Shown here: positions 7,246-15,778 of the stretch, piece after piece
How the letters are laid out: each line of letters starts with the position of its first letter
Position numbering within the stretch: position 1 is the stretch's first letter
From: an uncultured Porphyromonadaceae bacterium
Lineage (GTDB): Bacteria; Bacteroidota; Bacteroidia; Bacteroidales; Muribaculaceae
Direction: 5' to 3'
NCBI GenBank assembly: GCA_947567425.1
Contig: CANOLV010000020.1
Coordinates: 1-47,957, forward strand
DNA length: 47,957 nt
The notes under the pieces: generated by a model
The model's input: only the letters and a program-made list of their open reading frames with translations
Databases searched by the model: none
What the model was told of the DNA's origin: nothing
Position numbers and translations under genes: made by a program

Positions 7246-9297
7246 TTATTTCACCTGTATCTTGACAGTCTTGGAGCCTTGCTTCTTTACGTAGATGCCT
7301 GGAACGAGACTTTCCGAAGGTACTTTGACACCCTGCAGATTATAGTATTCTACAGGCGCATTGTCGTTGTCGGAGATCACGTCGTCGATGGCTGAAGTGT
7401 CGATGCCTTCAACTGTAGTGAATGCGCTCCAGCCGGTAGCGGCCTTATAGGCATCAACAGATCCCATGGGGACAGAAAGCTTGGCTGTAGTGGCGAAGTC
7501 ATCAAACATCATGGCTGAAGAGCAAGTCGGAGGAATGGTGTTAAGCGACTTTATTTCTGTTATGGCGTTGCAGCCCATGAATGCCAAGCCTCCGGAGATT
7601 GTAGTCACAGTCGACGGGATTGTGAGCGAGGTCAGTGCCTTGCAACCGTAGAATGTGCCGTTGATTGTCTCAAGACCTTCATTGAGAGTGACAGAGCTAA
7701 GACCCTCGCATCCGAAGAACGCCGATCCGATAGTCTTTACAGAAGAGGGCAGGGCGATCTCTGTGAGTTTGGTGCAGTTGGCAAAGGCCTGGTCGCCGAT
7801 GTTCACGAGCGAAGATGGCAGTGTGACCTTGGTGAGCTTTTTGAAGCCGTAGAATGCGCGGCCTATCTTTTCCACACCTTCGGGAATCACAAGTTCGGTG
7901 ACGGAGGCGTTGTTGATATAAACATCGCCCCATTTGCGTTCTGAGAAGTTGGAGAACAGGTTGTAAAGCGGGTTGGCATTTCCGTTAGCGAACTCTATAT
8001 CGCACCAAGCGGCGAGGTCGGCTATGTGAAGTTCCTTAAGATTCGAAAGATTGCGGAATGCATCTGTGCCGACAGTCTTGATTGATGCCGGAATGGTGAT
8101 CGAAGTGATGGTGCGGTTGGCGTAGAAGGCATTATCGCTGATTGCGGTTACGGCATAAGTCTTATCATTGGCTTGTACGGCATCTTTGATAGCTATGACT
8201 TTAGAGCTTCCGAGGCATCCGGTGACAGTGGCGGTGAGATTGGTGTTGTCGAGAGCGTAGATAACATCCTCAACGGTTACCTCGGTCTCTTCAACGGCAA
8301 CTACATCGGCAGTATAGATGTTGAAGTCGGCTTCAATCTTGTAGCTGGCCAGTGTGTATCCTCTGTATGATCCTTGTCCATTGGTGTCATAGCCAAGGAA
8401 CACATCGGAGGTCGCTGTCAGAGTTGATTTGCTTTCGGTTACTGCAACGTTGAACTCAGGGCCGCCGTCGAGGGATCCGCCTTCTATTTTGAACATGTAA
8501 TAGATGTTTTTCACGCCCGTTCCGTTTGATGTCATGGCCCAGTCTACAGGTTGGGTGTTGCTGATCTGTGCCGTATTTGCGGTGGCGTTGAAGGTGGCGG
8601 GAACTTTGTAATATTTGTTGTAGAATGCAGAGCTTAGTCCTACGATATTGATGGCGTTATTGGCATTCTTTGTAATCAAAAGCGGTATGTCGATATTGTC
8701 TTCCGGCTGTCCGTTGTACATTAGCGTTGCCGTCAGTTTGCCGTTTGCTTCAGAAGCCAATATTTCCTGCATGAGGATAAGGCCGCCCTTCTGTCCTTGA
8801 TAATCGACTATGCCGTATACTCCATAGTTGAATGTGATGGCTCCGTCTGATATTGTGCCGATAATCGGGTCATCGCTGTATGTTGTGGATCCTGCGGCAT
8901 ACATGGTGACCGGTCCGTAGGTGGAGTGTTCGCCGATTACACGTCCGGTCGGGATGGTTATCGTTTTGGCTGTGGCATCGTAGGCTCCTTTTACGTCAAA
9001 CCCCTCGGCAAAGCTCTTCAGGATTACGGAGTCGCCGTCGGCAACTACATTGAAGAAGTGGTTGTAGTCATAGTCGCCATCGGTGTAGGTGGTCACGAAT
9101 GACTTGCCGATAATAGTCGATTCAGCCTCGGCACGCATGGCAGGCGCTTTGGCGACTGAGGGCTCGAGTTTGCCCTGCTTCAGAGCTGTCTGCTTGATGT
9201 TCAGCTCTCTTGTGAGTTGGATTGATTCGATACTTGCCGTAGCGCACACAGACATAGCGCATGCGGCCATTGTTGCAAGAGTAAAGATTTTTTTCAT
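7246..9297 (-). CDS. Secreted BspA-like leucine-rich-repeat protein
   Basis: 683-residue exported protein. Signal peptide about 1-21; residues 60-330 form a beta-rich region of unknown family; about 385-590 is a run of LRR_5/BspA-type repeats with the pattern 'I...AF..C..LTSVTLP.S...I' (for example near residues 397-415, 467-495 and 508-560); the last ~35 residues ('VEYYNLQGVKVP...GIYVKKQG') resemble the short C-terminal tail of many Bacteroidales cell-surface proteins, related to sorting domains. BspA-type repeats in other Bacteroidota bind host proteins or other bacteria; that role here is inference. A run of nine G sits in its promoter spacer (9348-9356), and an inverted repeat overlaps the -7. 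Confidence 0.85.
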   Translation of the reverse strand: MKKIFTLATMAACAMSVCATASIESIQLTRELNIKQTALKQGKLEPSVAKAPAMRAEAESTIIGKSFVTTYTDGDYDYNHFFNVVADGDSVILKSFAEGFDVKGAYDATAKTITIPTGRVIGEHSTYGPVTMYAAGSTTYSDDPIIGTISDGAITFNYGVYGIVDYQGQKGGLILMQEILASEANGKLTATLMYNGQPEDNIDIPLLITKNANNAINIVGLSSAFYNKYYKVPATFNATANTAQISNTQPVDWAMTSNGTGVKNIYYMFKIEGGSLDGGPEFNVAVTESKSTLTATSDVFLGYDTNGQGSYRGYTLASYKIEADFNIYTADVVAVEETEVTVEDVIYALDNTNLTATVTGCLGSSKVIAIKDAVQANDKTYAVTAISDNAFYANRTITSITIPASIKTVGTDAFRNLSNLKELHIADLAAWCDIEFANGNANPLYNLFSNFSERKWGDVYINNASVTELVIPEGVEKIGRAFYGFKKLTKVTLPSSLVNIGDQAFANCTKLTEIALPSSVKTIGSAFFGCEGLSSVTLNEGLETINGTFYGCKALTSLTIPSTVTTISGGLAFMGCNAITEIKSLNTIPPTCSSAMMFDDFATTAKLSVPMGSVDAYKAATGWSAFTTVEGIDTSAIDDVISDNDNAPVEYYNLQGVKVPSESLVPGIYVKKQGSKTVKIQVK

Positions 9298-9300
9298 ACT

Positions 9301-9334
9301 ACATTTGTGATTGGTTAAAAAATTTCACAAATGT
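9301..9334. repeat. 10-base inverted repeat between start codon and -7 of the LRR gene
   Basis: ACATTTGTGA (9301-9310) and TCACAAATGT (9325-9334) are perfect inverted copies 14 bases apart. The right copy overlaps the -7 element TACATTTG; the left ends 3 bases before the start codon. It could be an operator or a leader hairpin. Confidence 0.7.
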
Positions 9335-9372
9335 ACAACCCAAAATACCCCCCCCCAATTATTTAACACAAA
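9328..9372 (-). promoter_or_regulatory. Promoter of the LRR protein with a G9 tract in the spacer
   Basis: Minus strand: a perfect -7 TACATTTG (9335-9328) with ATTG (9359-9356) 20 bases upstream. An alternative pair is TTTG (9372-9369) and TATTTTGG (9347-9340), 21 apart. In both readings the run of nine G (9356-9348) falls between the -33 and -7, so a change in tract length would change promoter spacing. Confidence 0.6.
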
Positions 9373-9424
9373 TTAACGTCACATGGGGCTTCTAATTGAT
9401 TTTTATGAGGATTTCTGAACAGTC

Positions 9425-10015
9425 TTAGTCTGCCGTTTTTATGCCGGCACGACGAAGCATATCTGCGTAAAATGAAGCTTTCTGCGATAACGGCAAGGGA
9501 TATGCGCGTGATGTCGACGGCATTCTGTAGATGTCTACTTCGCGTCCGTCGGCGAGTGTTCCGTGGACAGATTGGCCGATCTTAGGAACCGGGATTCCGG
9601 TTATGGCGGCGAGAGTCTCTCCGGCCTTTTCGCCTGTGGTGGCGATGGAGTGGCACAATGGCATCGTATCGAGAAGTTGCCGGAGGTCGACAGGCTCGAC
9701 TATTTCGAGAAATTTATCAGAGGCATTGTCCTTCAGTCGCCTGACTTTATATCCGGTGTCGTTCAGGGCAATGCCTTTTTCTGTCAGCAGATGTTTTATT
9801 AGATCCAGTTTGAACCTTTTGTTTGATTCGTCATAGAGATAATTCTGGTCGTTGAAGAAGATCAGTCCCATTATACGCCAAAAGTCATTGATTCTGTTTG
9901 GGTAGTAAAAGTCCATTGACCACCTGTTGGACTTGGGTGGAAATGTTCCCATTATCAGAATCTTGGCTTCTGGAGGTGAGAATGGCGGAAATGGGTGGGT
10001 ATCTACTGGAATCAT
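9425..10015 (-). CDS. Uracil-DNA glycosylase superfamily protein
   Basis: 196 residues with the two landmark segments of the UDG superfamily: 'ILIMGTFPP' followed by 'YYPNRINDFWRIMG' near residues 19-50 (the pocket loop plus the N-x-FW element seen in TDG/HDG-like members) and a C-terminal 'MPSTSRAYPLPLSQK' near 165-179 that replaces the usual HPSP-type loop. It probably excises a damaged base, possibly deoxyinosine or mismatched uracil; which one cannot be read from the sequence. It lies 14 bases after the flavo-diiron gene and is probably in the same transcript. Confidence 0.75.
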   Translation of the reverse strand: MIPVDTHPFPPFSPPEAKILIMGTFPPKSNRWSMDFYYPNRINDFWRIMGLIFFNDQNYLYDESNKRFKLDLIKHLLTEKGIALNDTGYKVRRLKDNASDKFLEIVEPVDLRQLLDTMPLCHSIATTGEKAGETLAAITGIPVPKIGQSVHGTLADGREVDIYRMPSTSRAYPLPLSQKASFYADMLRRAGIKTAD

Positions 10016-10029
10016 GTTTGTTCAGCGGG

Positions 10030-11223
10030 TTATTTCATTAATTCGTCGGCTACAGTTTCTGCCAATGATCTCAGGCTTTGTTCCGTAGGTTCGGATAGAG
10101 CCTGTTTCATCTCTACAGTCCGGATGTCGGATGTCTTGAATTTGGCCTCCTCAAGCACAGTGTTGATTCTCTTGACGCTCTGAGGTGCCCATGTATAGGA
10201 GCCGAATGAAGCTATCACGCGGTTTTTGATTTCGCGTGTCTTGATGGCTTGTACAAGCGATTCTATAGGTGGAAAAAGGGTGTTGGAATAGGTGGGAGCG
10301 CCTATGATAAGCCCTTTGTAGCGGAATATGTCGCTTAAGATGTAGGATAGGTGTGAGAACGATGCATTATGCATCTTGATATTCTTGATTCCGCATTCGG
10401 CCAATCGCCGGGCTATGATTTCGGCCATTTCTTCTGTGTTGCCGTACATTGACCCGTAGACTATCACCACGCCTGATTCGGCTTCATAGCGGCTTAATCT
10501 GTCGTATATGTCTACCACGTCGGCGATTTGTTCGTGCCATACCGGACCGTGGGTGGAGCATATGTATGCGAGATCGAGGCCCTTGAGTTTCGCGAGTGCC
10601 TTTTGGACGAATACACCGTATTTACCGACTATGTTGGAATAGTAGCGGTACATTTCAGGAAAATATGACGCGGTGTCCATCTCTGAATCGACTACGGCTC
10701 CGTTCAGCGCGCCGAAGCATCCGAAGGCATCTCCGGAGAATAGGACTGATTTCTCTTTGACGTATGTCATCATCGTCTCCGGCCAGTGGACCATCGGTGT
10801 GATATGGAACGATAAAGTCATGTCGCCAAGGGGAAGAGTGTCGTTGTCGGCCACTTTCAGCACGTTGTCCTCAATTCCATAAAAGCCTTTCACCATTTCG
10901 AGGGTCTTCGCGTTGCCTACGATTGTCATGTTCGGGAAGAAGCTGCGCAGGATTCCTATCGATCCGGAATGATCCGGTTCCATGTGGTTTATTATGAGAT
11001 AGTCCGGAGCATCGCAACCTATTATATCCTTGATGTTCTTTTTCAGTTTGCATGCCTCCGACACTTCTACTCCGTCGATGAGTGCGGTCTTGTCGGAGCC
11101 TTTTACTATGTATGAATTGTAGGTGACGCCGGCAGGCAACGGCCACATGGCTTCAAACTTCTGTGTGGTACGGTCATTGACTCCTACATAAAATATTCCC
11201 TCCGTGATAGCTTGGATATTCAT
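10030..11223 (-). CDS. FprA-type flavo-diiron protein (A-type flavoprotein)
   Basis: Cytoplasmic enzyme that reduces O2 to water or NO to N2O in anaerobes. 397 residues from the ATG at 11223. The N-terminal metallo-beta-lactamase-like domain carries the diiron motif H-x-E-x-D-H at residues 80-85 (HMEPDH), with further ligands in 'FSGDAFG' and 'CSTHGPVWH'. The C-terminal flavodoxin domain begins near 250 with the FMN phosphate loop 'YGSMYGNTEEMA'. No rubredoxin or reductase fusion is present. An oxygen-defence role fits a strict anaerobe; the natural substrate (O2 or NO) is not decided by sequence. The in-frame codons upstream of 11223 lie in the efp-fprA gap and lack family similarity. Confidence 0.92.
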   Translation of the reverse strand: MNIQAITEGIFYVGVNDRTTQKFEAMWPLPAGVTYNSYIVKGSDKTALIDGVEVSEACKLKKNIKDIIGCDAPDYLIINHMEPDHSGSIGILRSFFPNMTIVGNAKTLEMVKGFYGIEDNVLKVADNDTLPLGDMTLSFHITPMVHWPETMMTYVKEKSVLFSGDAFGCFGALNGAVVDSEMDTASYFPEMYRYYSNIVGKYGVFVQKALAKLKGLDLAYICSTHGPVWHEQIADVVDIYDRLSRYEAESGVVIVYGSMYGNTEEMAEIIARRLAECGIKNIKMHNASFSHLSYILSDIFRYKGLIIGAPTYSNTLFPPIESLVQAIKTREIKNRVIASFGSYTWAPQSVKRINTVLEEAKFKTSDIRTVEMKQALSEPTEQSLRSLAETVADELMK

Positions 11224-11255
11224 AATAAATAGAATTGAGTTTTTATATACAACAC

Positions 11256-11291
11256 CTGAAGCCGTATTCAAGTTGAGGAATACGGCTTCAG
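11256..11291 (-). terminator. Hairpin between efp and the flavo-diiron gene
   Basis: A 14-base perfect stem CTGAAGCCGTATTC / GAATACGGCTTCAG (11256-11269, 11278-11291) with an 8-base loop lies in the 93-base gap after efp. On the minus strand it is followed by GTGTTGTATAT, a poor T-run, so it may attenuate rather than fully stop transcription. Confidence 0.6.
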
Positions 11292-11316
11292 AAATGTTAA
11301 ATTTATGCGATGCAGT

Positions 11317-11892
11317 TTATGCTTTAGCTCGTTCAACTCGCTCGACGTATGATCCGTCGCGTGTGTCTACGCGAACCTTGTCGCCGACTTCGCAGAACAG
11401 AGGCACACGGATTTCTGCTCCTGTCTCGACGGTGGCGGGCTTGAGCGTGTTGGTAGCGGTGTCGCCCTTGATGCCGGGTTCGGTATATGTGATCTCGAGG
11501 ATTACGCTTGTGGGCATCTCGCAGGTAAGGATGGTCTCTGATGCGGCATGAACCATGGCTTCGCAAATGTCACCCTCTTTGAGGAATTGAACGCCGTCGA
11601 TGCTTTCTCCTGGAAGAGCTACCTGCTCGAATGTCTCGGTGTGCATGAAGTTGTAGCCCATGTCGTCTTTATAGAGGTATTGGTAGGGGCGACGCTCGAT
11701 GCGGACTTCCTCAACCTTTACTCCTGAGTTCCAGGTTTTGTCGATGACACGTCCGGTCTTGACATTCTTGAGTTTGGTGCGGACGAAAGCCGGGCCTTTG
11801 CCGGGCTTAACGTGCAAAAATTCAACGATGAAGAAGTAGTTACCGTCGATGTCGAGGCACATTCCGTTTTTAAAATCTGCTGTTGTTGCCAT
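11317..11892 (-). CDS. efp: Translation elongation factor P
   Basis: Binds stalled ribosomes and speeds peptide-bond formation at proline runs. 191 residues, the normal size, with the KOW-like N domain and two OB domains. The loop 'KPGKGPAF' (residues 29-36) places Lys32 at the position that is modified in many bacteria (Lys34 in E. coli). The C-terminal signature '[25 protein letters not shown]' is clear. Divergent from lysC, with its own -7 element at 11940-11947. Confidence 0.96.
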   Translation of the reverse strand: MATTADFKNGMCLDIDGNYFFIVEFLHVKPGKGPAFVRTKLKNVKTGRVIDKTWNSGVKVEEVRIERRPYQYLYKDDMGYNFMHTETFEQVALPGESIDGVQFLKEGDICEAMVHAASETILTCEMPTSVILEITYTEPGIKGDTATNTLKPATVETGAEIRVPLFCEVGDKVRVDTRDGSYVERVERAKA

Positions 11893-11939
11893 ACGATGTT
11901 ATTTGTTGTAATTTCTGTTTTTGATTTTGTATTGACGCG

Positions 11940-11947
11940 CAAAGTTA
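11940..11947 (-). promoter_or_regulatory. -7 element of efp
   Basis: TAACTTTG on the minus strand, a full TAnnTTTG match about 50 bases before the efp start. No good TTTG at the expected -33. Confidence 0.5.
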
Positions 11948-12007
11948 CTAAACATTTACCTTTTATGCCATATTTTGTGTGGAAATATTTATGAATGCGA
12001 CTCGTTT

Positions 12008-12039
12008 TTTGTCCGTTAGCTGAACTTTTTGTAATTTTG
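12008..12039 (+). promoter_or_regulatory. Consensus promoter of lysC-lysA
   Basis: TTTG (12008-12011), 20 bases, TAATTTTG (12032-12039). Both elements perfect. Transcription would start near 12044, a leader of about 37 bases, too short for a lysine riboswitch. Confidence 0.78.
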
Positions 12040-12080
12040 CACGTCACATATATTATTGTATAATATTCATTTGTTGAGTA

Positions 12081-13397
12081 ATGAAAGTATTAAAATTTGG
12101 CGGGACTTCGGTCGGGACTGCGCAACGGATTAAGGAAGTTGCCAAACTTGTTGCGTCGCGAGGCAAGAATATAGTCGTATTGTCGGCTATGTCGGGAACC
12201 ACTAACACGCTTGTGGAAATATCTGAATATCTGTATAAAAAGAATATAGATGGGGCCAAAGAGACAGTCAATCAGCTTGAGGCGAAGTACCGTCGGATTG
12301 TCGATGAGCTTTATGTATCCGATGAGTCCAAGGCTAAAGCCATGGACGAAATAAAGGGGTGCTTTAACTATATACGGTCCTTCTCAAAGGATATATTCAC
12401 GCTGTTTGAGGAGAAGGAAATTCTGGCGCAGGGTGAATTGATGTCTACGGCCATGATGACCATTCTGCTTCGGGAAGCCGGCGTTAAGGTCGTTCAGCTG
12501 CCGGCGCTTGACTTTATGCGCACCGACAAGAATGGAGAGCCGGACTCGGCCTACATCCGTCAAAAGCTTACTGCTTTGCTTGACAAATTTTCGGATGCCG
12601 ACTTGTATATAACCCAAGGGTATATCTGCCGCAATGCATACGGCGAGGTCGACAATCTGAAGCGTGGCGGAAGCGATTACACTGCTTCGCTGATCGGTGC
12701 GGCGCTTAATGTCGATGAGATTGAGATATGGACGGATATTGACGGTATGCATAATAATGATCCACGGTTTGTGGAAAATACGGCTCCCGTCCATGAACTG
12801 CATTTTGAAGAGGCTGCCGAATTGGCGTATTTCGGGGCCAAGATTCTTCATCCTACATGCATACTGCCGGCGAAGCTCAATAATATACCGGTGCGGTTGT
12901 TGAACACCATGCAGCCTGACGCTCCCGGAACTCTCATATATAATACCACATCGGGCAACGGAGGCATAAAGGCTGTGGCGGCCAAGGACAATATCACCGC
13001 TATAAAGATTAAGTCTGGGCGTATGCTGTTGGCATACGGTTTCCTGCGGAAAGTGTTTGAAGTGTTTGAGACATATCAGACTCCGATCGACATGATCGCC
13101 ACTTCCGAAGTCGGTGTGTCGCTGACTATCGACGACGAGCGCAATCTCGACAGAATACTCGACGACCTCAGAAAATTCGGCACTGTGACCATCGACCGCG
13201 ACATGGTGATTATATGTATCGTAGGGGATCTTGAGTGGCAAAACCGCGGGTTTGAGGCCAAGGCTCTTGATGCGCTTCGTGAGCTTCCGATAAGAATGAT
13301 ATCCTATGGCGGAAGCAACTACAATATATCGCTTCTTGTACGTAAGGAGGACAAGGTGAGGGCGCTTAATCTGCTGAGCCGTCATCTGTTCAGCTAA
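12081..13397 (+). CDS. lysC: Aspartate kinase (monofunctional)
   Basis: Phosphorylates aspartate, the first step toward lysine/diaminopimelate, threonine and methionine. 438 residues. Kinase motifs are visible: KFGGTSVG at residues 5-12, RGGSDYTA at 195-202, WTDIDGM at 217-223. The C-terminal third (from about 300) carries two ACT domains, 'MIATSEVGVSLTIDD' among them, which normally give amino-acid feedback. No homoserine dehydrogenase is fused. lysA follows after 24 bases, so the operon feeds DAP/lysine synthesis. Confidence 0.95.
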   Translation: MKVLKFGGTSVGTAQRIKEVAKLVASRGKNIVVLSAMSGTTNTLVEISEYLYKKNIDGAKETVNQLEAKYRRIVDELYVSDESKAKAMDEIKGCFNYIRSFSKDIFTLFEEKEILAQGELMSTAMMTILLREAGVKVVQLPALDFMRTDKNGEPDSAYIRQKLTALLDKFSDADLYITQGYICRNAYGEVDNLKRGGSDYTASLIGAALNVDEIEIWTDIDGMHNNDPRFVENTAPVHELHFEEAAELAYFGAKILHPTCILPAKLNNIPVRLLNTMQPDAPGTLIYNTTSGNGGIKAVAAKDNITAIKIKSGRMLLAYGFLRKVFEVFETYQTPIDMIATSEVGVSLTIDDERNLDRILDDLRKFGTVTIDRDMVIICIVGDLEWQNRGFEAKALDALRELPIRMISYGGSNYNISLLVRKEDKVRALNLLSRHLFS

Positions 13398-13421
13398 TCA
13401 TTTGATTTAATAGATTTACTT

Positions 13422-14567
13422 ATGTCAGCATTTCCGTTAGATAAGTTTAAGGCGGAGCGGACTCCGTTTTACTATTATGATTTGTCATTGTTGCGGGACA
13501 CGCTCGCATCGATAAAAGATGCCGTGGGCGGTTCGGACTATCATGTGCATTATGCGGTTAAGGCTAATGTCAATCCGGTGATACTTGCGGCAGTGGCCGC
13601 TGCCGGTATGGGTGCTGACTGTGTGAGCGGAGGGGAGATTGAAGCGGCTTTGGAATGCGGCGTTCCTGCCTCTTCGATAGTCTATGCCGGAGTCGGAAAG
13701 TCTGATGACGAGATTTCTATGGCGCTCAGGGCCGGCATAGGCTGTTTCAATGTAGAGTCGTTGGAAGAGCTTGGAATCATAGAGTCCATAGCATCTGCTA
13801 TGGGTGTCGTAGCCGATATAGCACTTCGCGTCAATCCTAACGTAGATGCCCATACCCACCACTATATAACCACCGGACTGCAGGAGAACAAGTTCGGAAT
13901 AGCCCTTGAGATGCTCGACGATGCTGTGGGCTATTGCCGTGGATCGCAGTCATTGCGTCTGCGTGGACTTCATTTCCATATCGGCTCTCAGATAACCACG
14001 ATGGATCCATACGTGATATTGTGCGGCCGCATCAATTCGCTTTTGGATGAATATGAGGCTAAGGGTGTGAATTTCGATCTTATCAATGTCGGCGGCGGTC
14101 TTGGCATTGACTATGACCATCCCGATAAGCATCCGATCCCTGATTTCCGTGCTTATTTCGACACATTCAGACGACATCTGCATCTTAGAGACGGGCAGCA
14201 ACTGCATTTCGAACTTGGCAGGGCTGTTGTGGCTCAATGCGGGTCTTTGATAACGCGTGTCCTTTATGTCAAGCAGGGTGTCAACAAGCAGTTTGCAATA
14301 GTGGATGCCGGAATGACTGACTTGATCCGCCCGGCATTGTATCAGGCGCATCACTTGATTCAGAATCTGACTTCAGAATCTGACGAAGAATGTGTTTATG
14401 ATGTAGTGGGCCCTGTGTGCGAGTCGTCGGATTGCTTCGGTGTTGACGAGCGTCTCCCTGTCACCAAGCGTGGCGACATCCTTGCATTGCGCTCTGCCGG
14501 CGCTTACGGGGAGTCGATGGCATCGCGCTATAATCTCAGGTCGTTGCCCGGGACATTTACTGATTGA
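13422..14567 (+). CDS. lysA: Diaminopimelate decarboxylase
   Basis: PLP enzyme that makes L-lysine from meso-diaminopimelate. 381 residues. The PLP lysine is Lys47 in 'HYAVKAN'; 'HIGSQ' at 186-190 and 'GGGLGIDY' at 224-231 bind the phosphate; the catalytic cysteine contributed across the dimer is Cys333 in 'GPVCESSD'. The usual EPGR loop reads ELGR (264-267). The C-terminus is slightly shorter than in many relatives. Directly behind lysC. Confidence 0.94.
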   Translation: MSAFPLDKFKAERTPFYYYDLSLLRDTLASIKDAVGGSDYHVHYAVKANVNPVILAAVAAAGMGADCVSGGEIEAALECGVPASSIVYAGVGKSDDEISMALRAGIGCFNVESLEELGIIESIASAMGVVADIALRVNPNVDAHTHHYITTGLQENKFGIALEMLDDAVGYCRGSQSLRLRGLHFHIGSQITTMDPYVILCGRINSLLDEYEAKGVNFDLINVGGGLGIDYDHPDKHPIPDFRAYFDTFRRHLHLRDGQQLHFELGRAVVAQCGSLITRVLYVKQGVNKQFAIVDAGMTDLIRPALYQAHHLIQNLTSESDEECVYDVVGPVCESSDCFGVDERLPVTKRGDILALRSAGAYGESMASRYNLRSLPGTFTD

Positions 14568-14727
14568 GATTGAGGCCTCGGTCGTGGAAATTGGCTGTTG
14601 TCGCGGTCATGTGAGGTCTATCGCTGGTATGTGACAGTGTTTTTCGAGGCGATTATGGCAAAAATGTAAAAAAAAATGTGCATCTTTGCACATTAAAAAA
14701 TTTATATCAAAACAGATAAGCATAAAA

Positions 14728-15762
14728 ATGGATTTTTCCGCTGATCAAATAGCTGGTCTCGTGAATGGTACTGTTGAAGGCGATGGAGCTGTTACTGTAA
14801 GCACATTTGCAAAAATAGAAGAAGGCCATCCGGGAGCATTATCTTTCCTCGCTAATCCTAAATATACACATTATATCTATACCACCCGTAGCTCTATCGT
14901 GCTCGTAAAGCGGGATTTTGAGCTGGAGAAGCCGGTTAATGCTACGCTTATACGTGTTGACGACCCTTACGCTACTGTGGCCAGTCTGCTCGATATGGTA
15001 AGCAAGATGACTTCCCGCAGGCCGTCAGGCGTGGAGACTCCTTCACATATCGCCGAAGGTGTCAATGTATCCGACGGCTGTTATGTCGGTGCATTCTCAT
15101 ATATTGACCAGGGGGTCAAGCTCGGAACCGGAGTCTTGGTATATCCTCAGTGTTATATCGGTGCCGGTGTGGAGATTGGCGACAACACGATCCTGTATCC
15201 CGGAGTCAAAATTTACCATGGATGTAAGATCGGTGACAACTGCATATTGCATAGCGGTGTGGTAATAGGAGCAGATGGCTTTGGCTTCGCTCCTGTCGAC
15301 GGAGTCTACAATAAGATTCCGCAGATGGGCAATGTCGTAATTGAGGATAATGTCGAAATCGGTGCGAACACCACTGTTGACCGGGCAATGCTCGGAAGTA
15401 CCCGTATACGCAAGGGGGTCAAGCTTGACAATCTGATAATGGTGGCCCACAACTGTGAAGTGGGGGAAAACACCGTAATGGCTTCGCAGGTCGGTGTGGC
15501 CGGATCAACTAAGGTCGGTGCCGGGTGCGTGGTGGGCGGACAGGTCGGATTCGCCGGTCATATCCACGTCGGTGACGGTACGCAGATCGGAGCACAATCG
15601 GGTATTCCAAAGAACGTAAAACCCAATAGCCGTATCATGGGCTATCCTGCGGTTGATTTTGGCGAATTTGCAAGGCAGTCAATCAATGTGAAGAATCTGT
15701 CGAAACTTTATGCTAAAGTGGCTGAACTTGAGAAAAAAGTCAATCTGAATTCGGAAAAATAA
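14728..15762 (+). CDS. lpxD: UDP-3-O-(3-hydroxyacyl)glucosamine N-acyltransferase
   Basis: Third step of lipid A synthesis: adds the N-linked hydroxyacyl chain. 344 residues from the ATG at 14728 ('[19 protein letters not shown]'), which gives the family N-terminus; the frame is open further up but the extra 14 residues do not fit. An N-terminal uridine-binding domain (1-100) is followed by left-handed beta-helix hexapeptide repeats (about 105-310) with the likely catalytic histidine in 'MVAHNCEVG', then a C-terminal helix. First gene of lpxD - lpxC/fabZ - lpxA. Confidence 0.95.
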   Translation: MDFSADQIAGLVNGTVEGDGAVTVSTFAKIEEGHPGALSFLANPKYTHYIYTTRSSIVLVKRDFELEKPVNATLIRVDDPYATVASLLDMVSKMTSRRPSGVETPSHIAEGVNVSDGCYVGAFSYIDQGVKLGTGVLVYPQCYIGAGVEIGDNTILYPGVKIYHGCKIGDNCILHSGVVIGADGFGFAPVDGVYNKIPQMGNVVIEDNVEIGANTTVDRAMLGSTRIRKGVKLDNLIMVAHNCEVGENTVMASQVGVAGSTKVGAGCVVGGQVGFAGHIHVGDGTQIGAQSGIPKNVKPNSRIMGYPAVDFGEFARQSINVKNLSKLYAKVAELEKKVNLNSEK

Positions 15763-15778
15763 AAAATACATTATACAA

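Noticed and set aside
7246-9297. Repeats in the LRR gene as DNA-level tandem repeats
   Set aside because: The repetition is at protein level (diverged LRR units), with no exact DNA array.
12040-12080. Lysine riboswitch upstream of lysC
   Set aside because: The consensus promoter leaves only about 37 bases of leader, far too short.
12384-13385. 333-codon open frame antisense to lysC
   Set aside because: It lies wholly inside lysC, has no family resemblance, and reads as a shadow of lysC codon bias.
13950-14354. 134-codon open frame antisense to lysA
   Set aside because: Shadow of lysA; no promoter and no recognisable protein.
14668-14676. A9 tract upstream of lpxD as a slippage switch
   Set aside because: A-runs of this size are expected in AT-rich leaders, and the gene is essential; no clear promoter pair surrounds it.
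14675-14690. TGTGCA-N4-TGCACA inverted repeat before lpxD as an operator
   Set aside because: It coincides with the -7-like CATCTTTG and is short; chance symmetry is likely.
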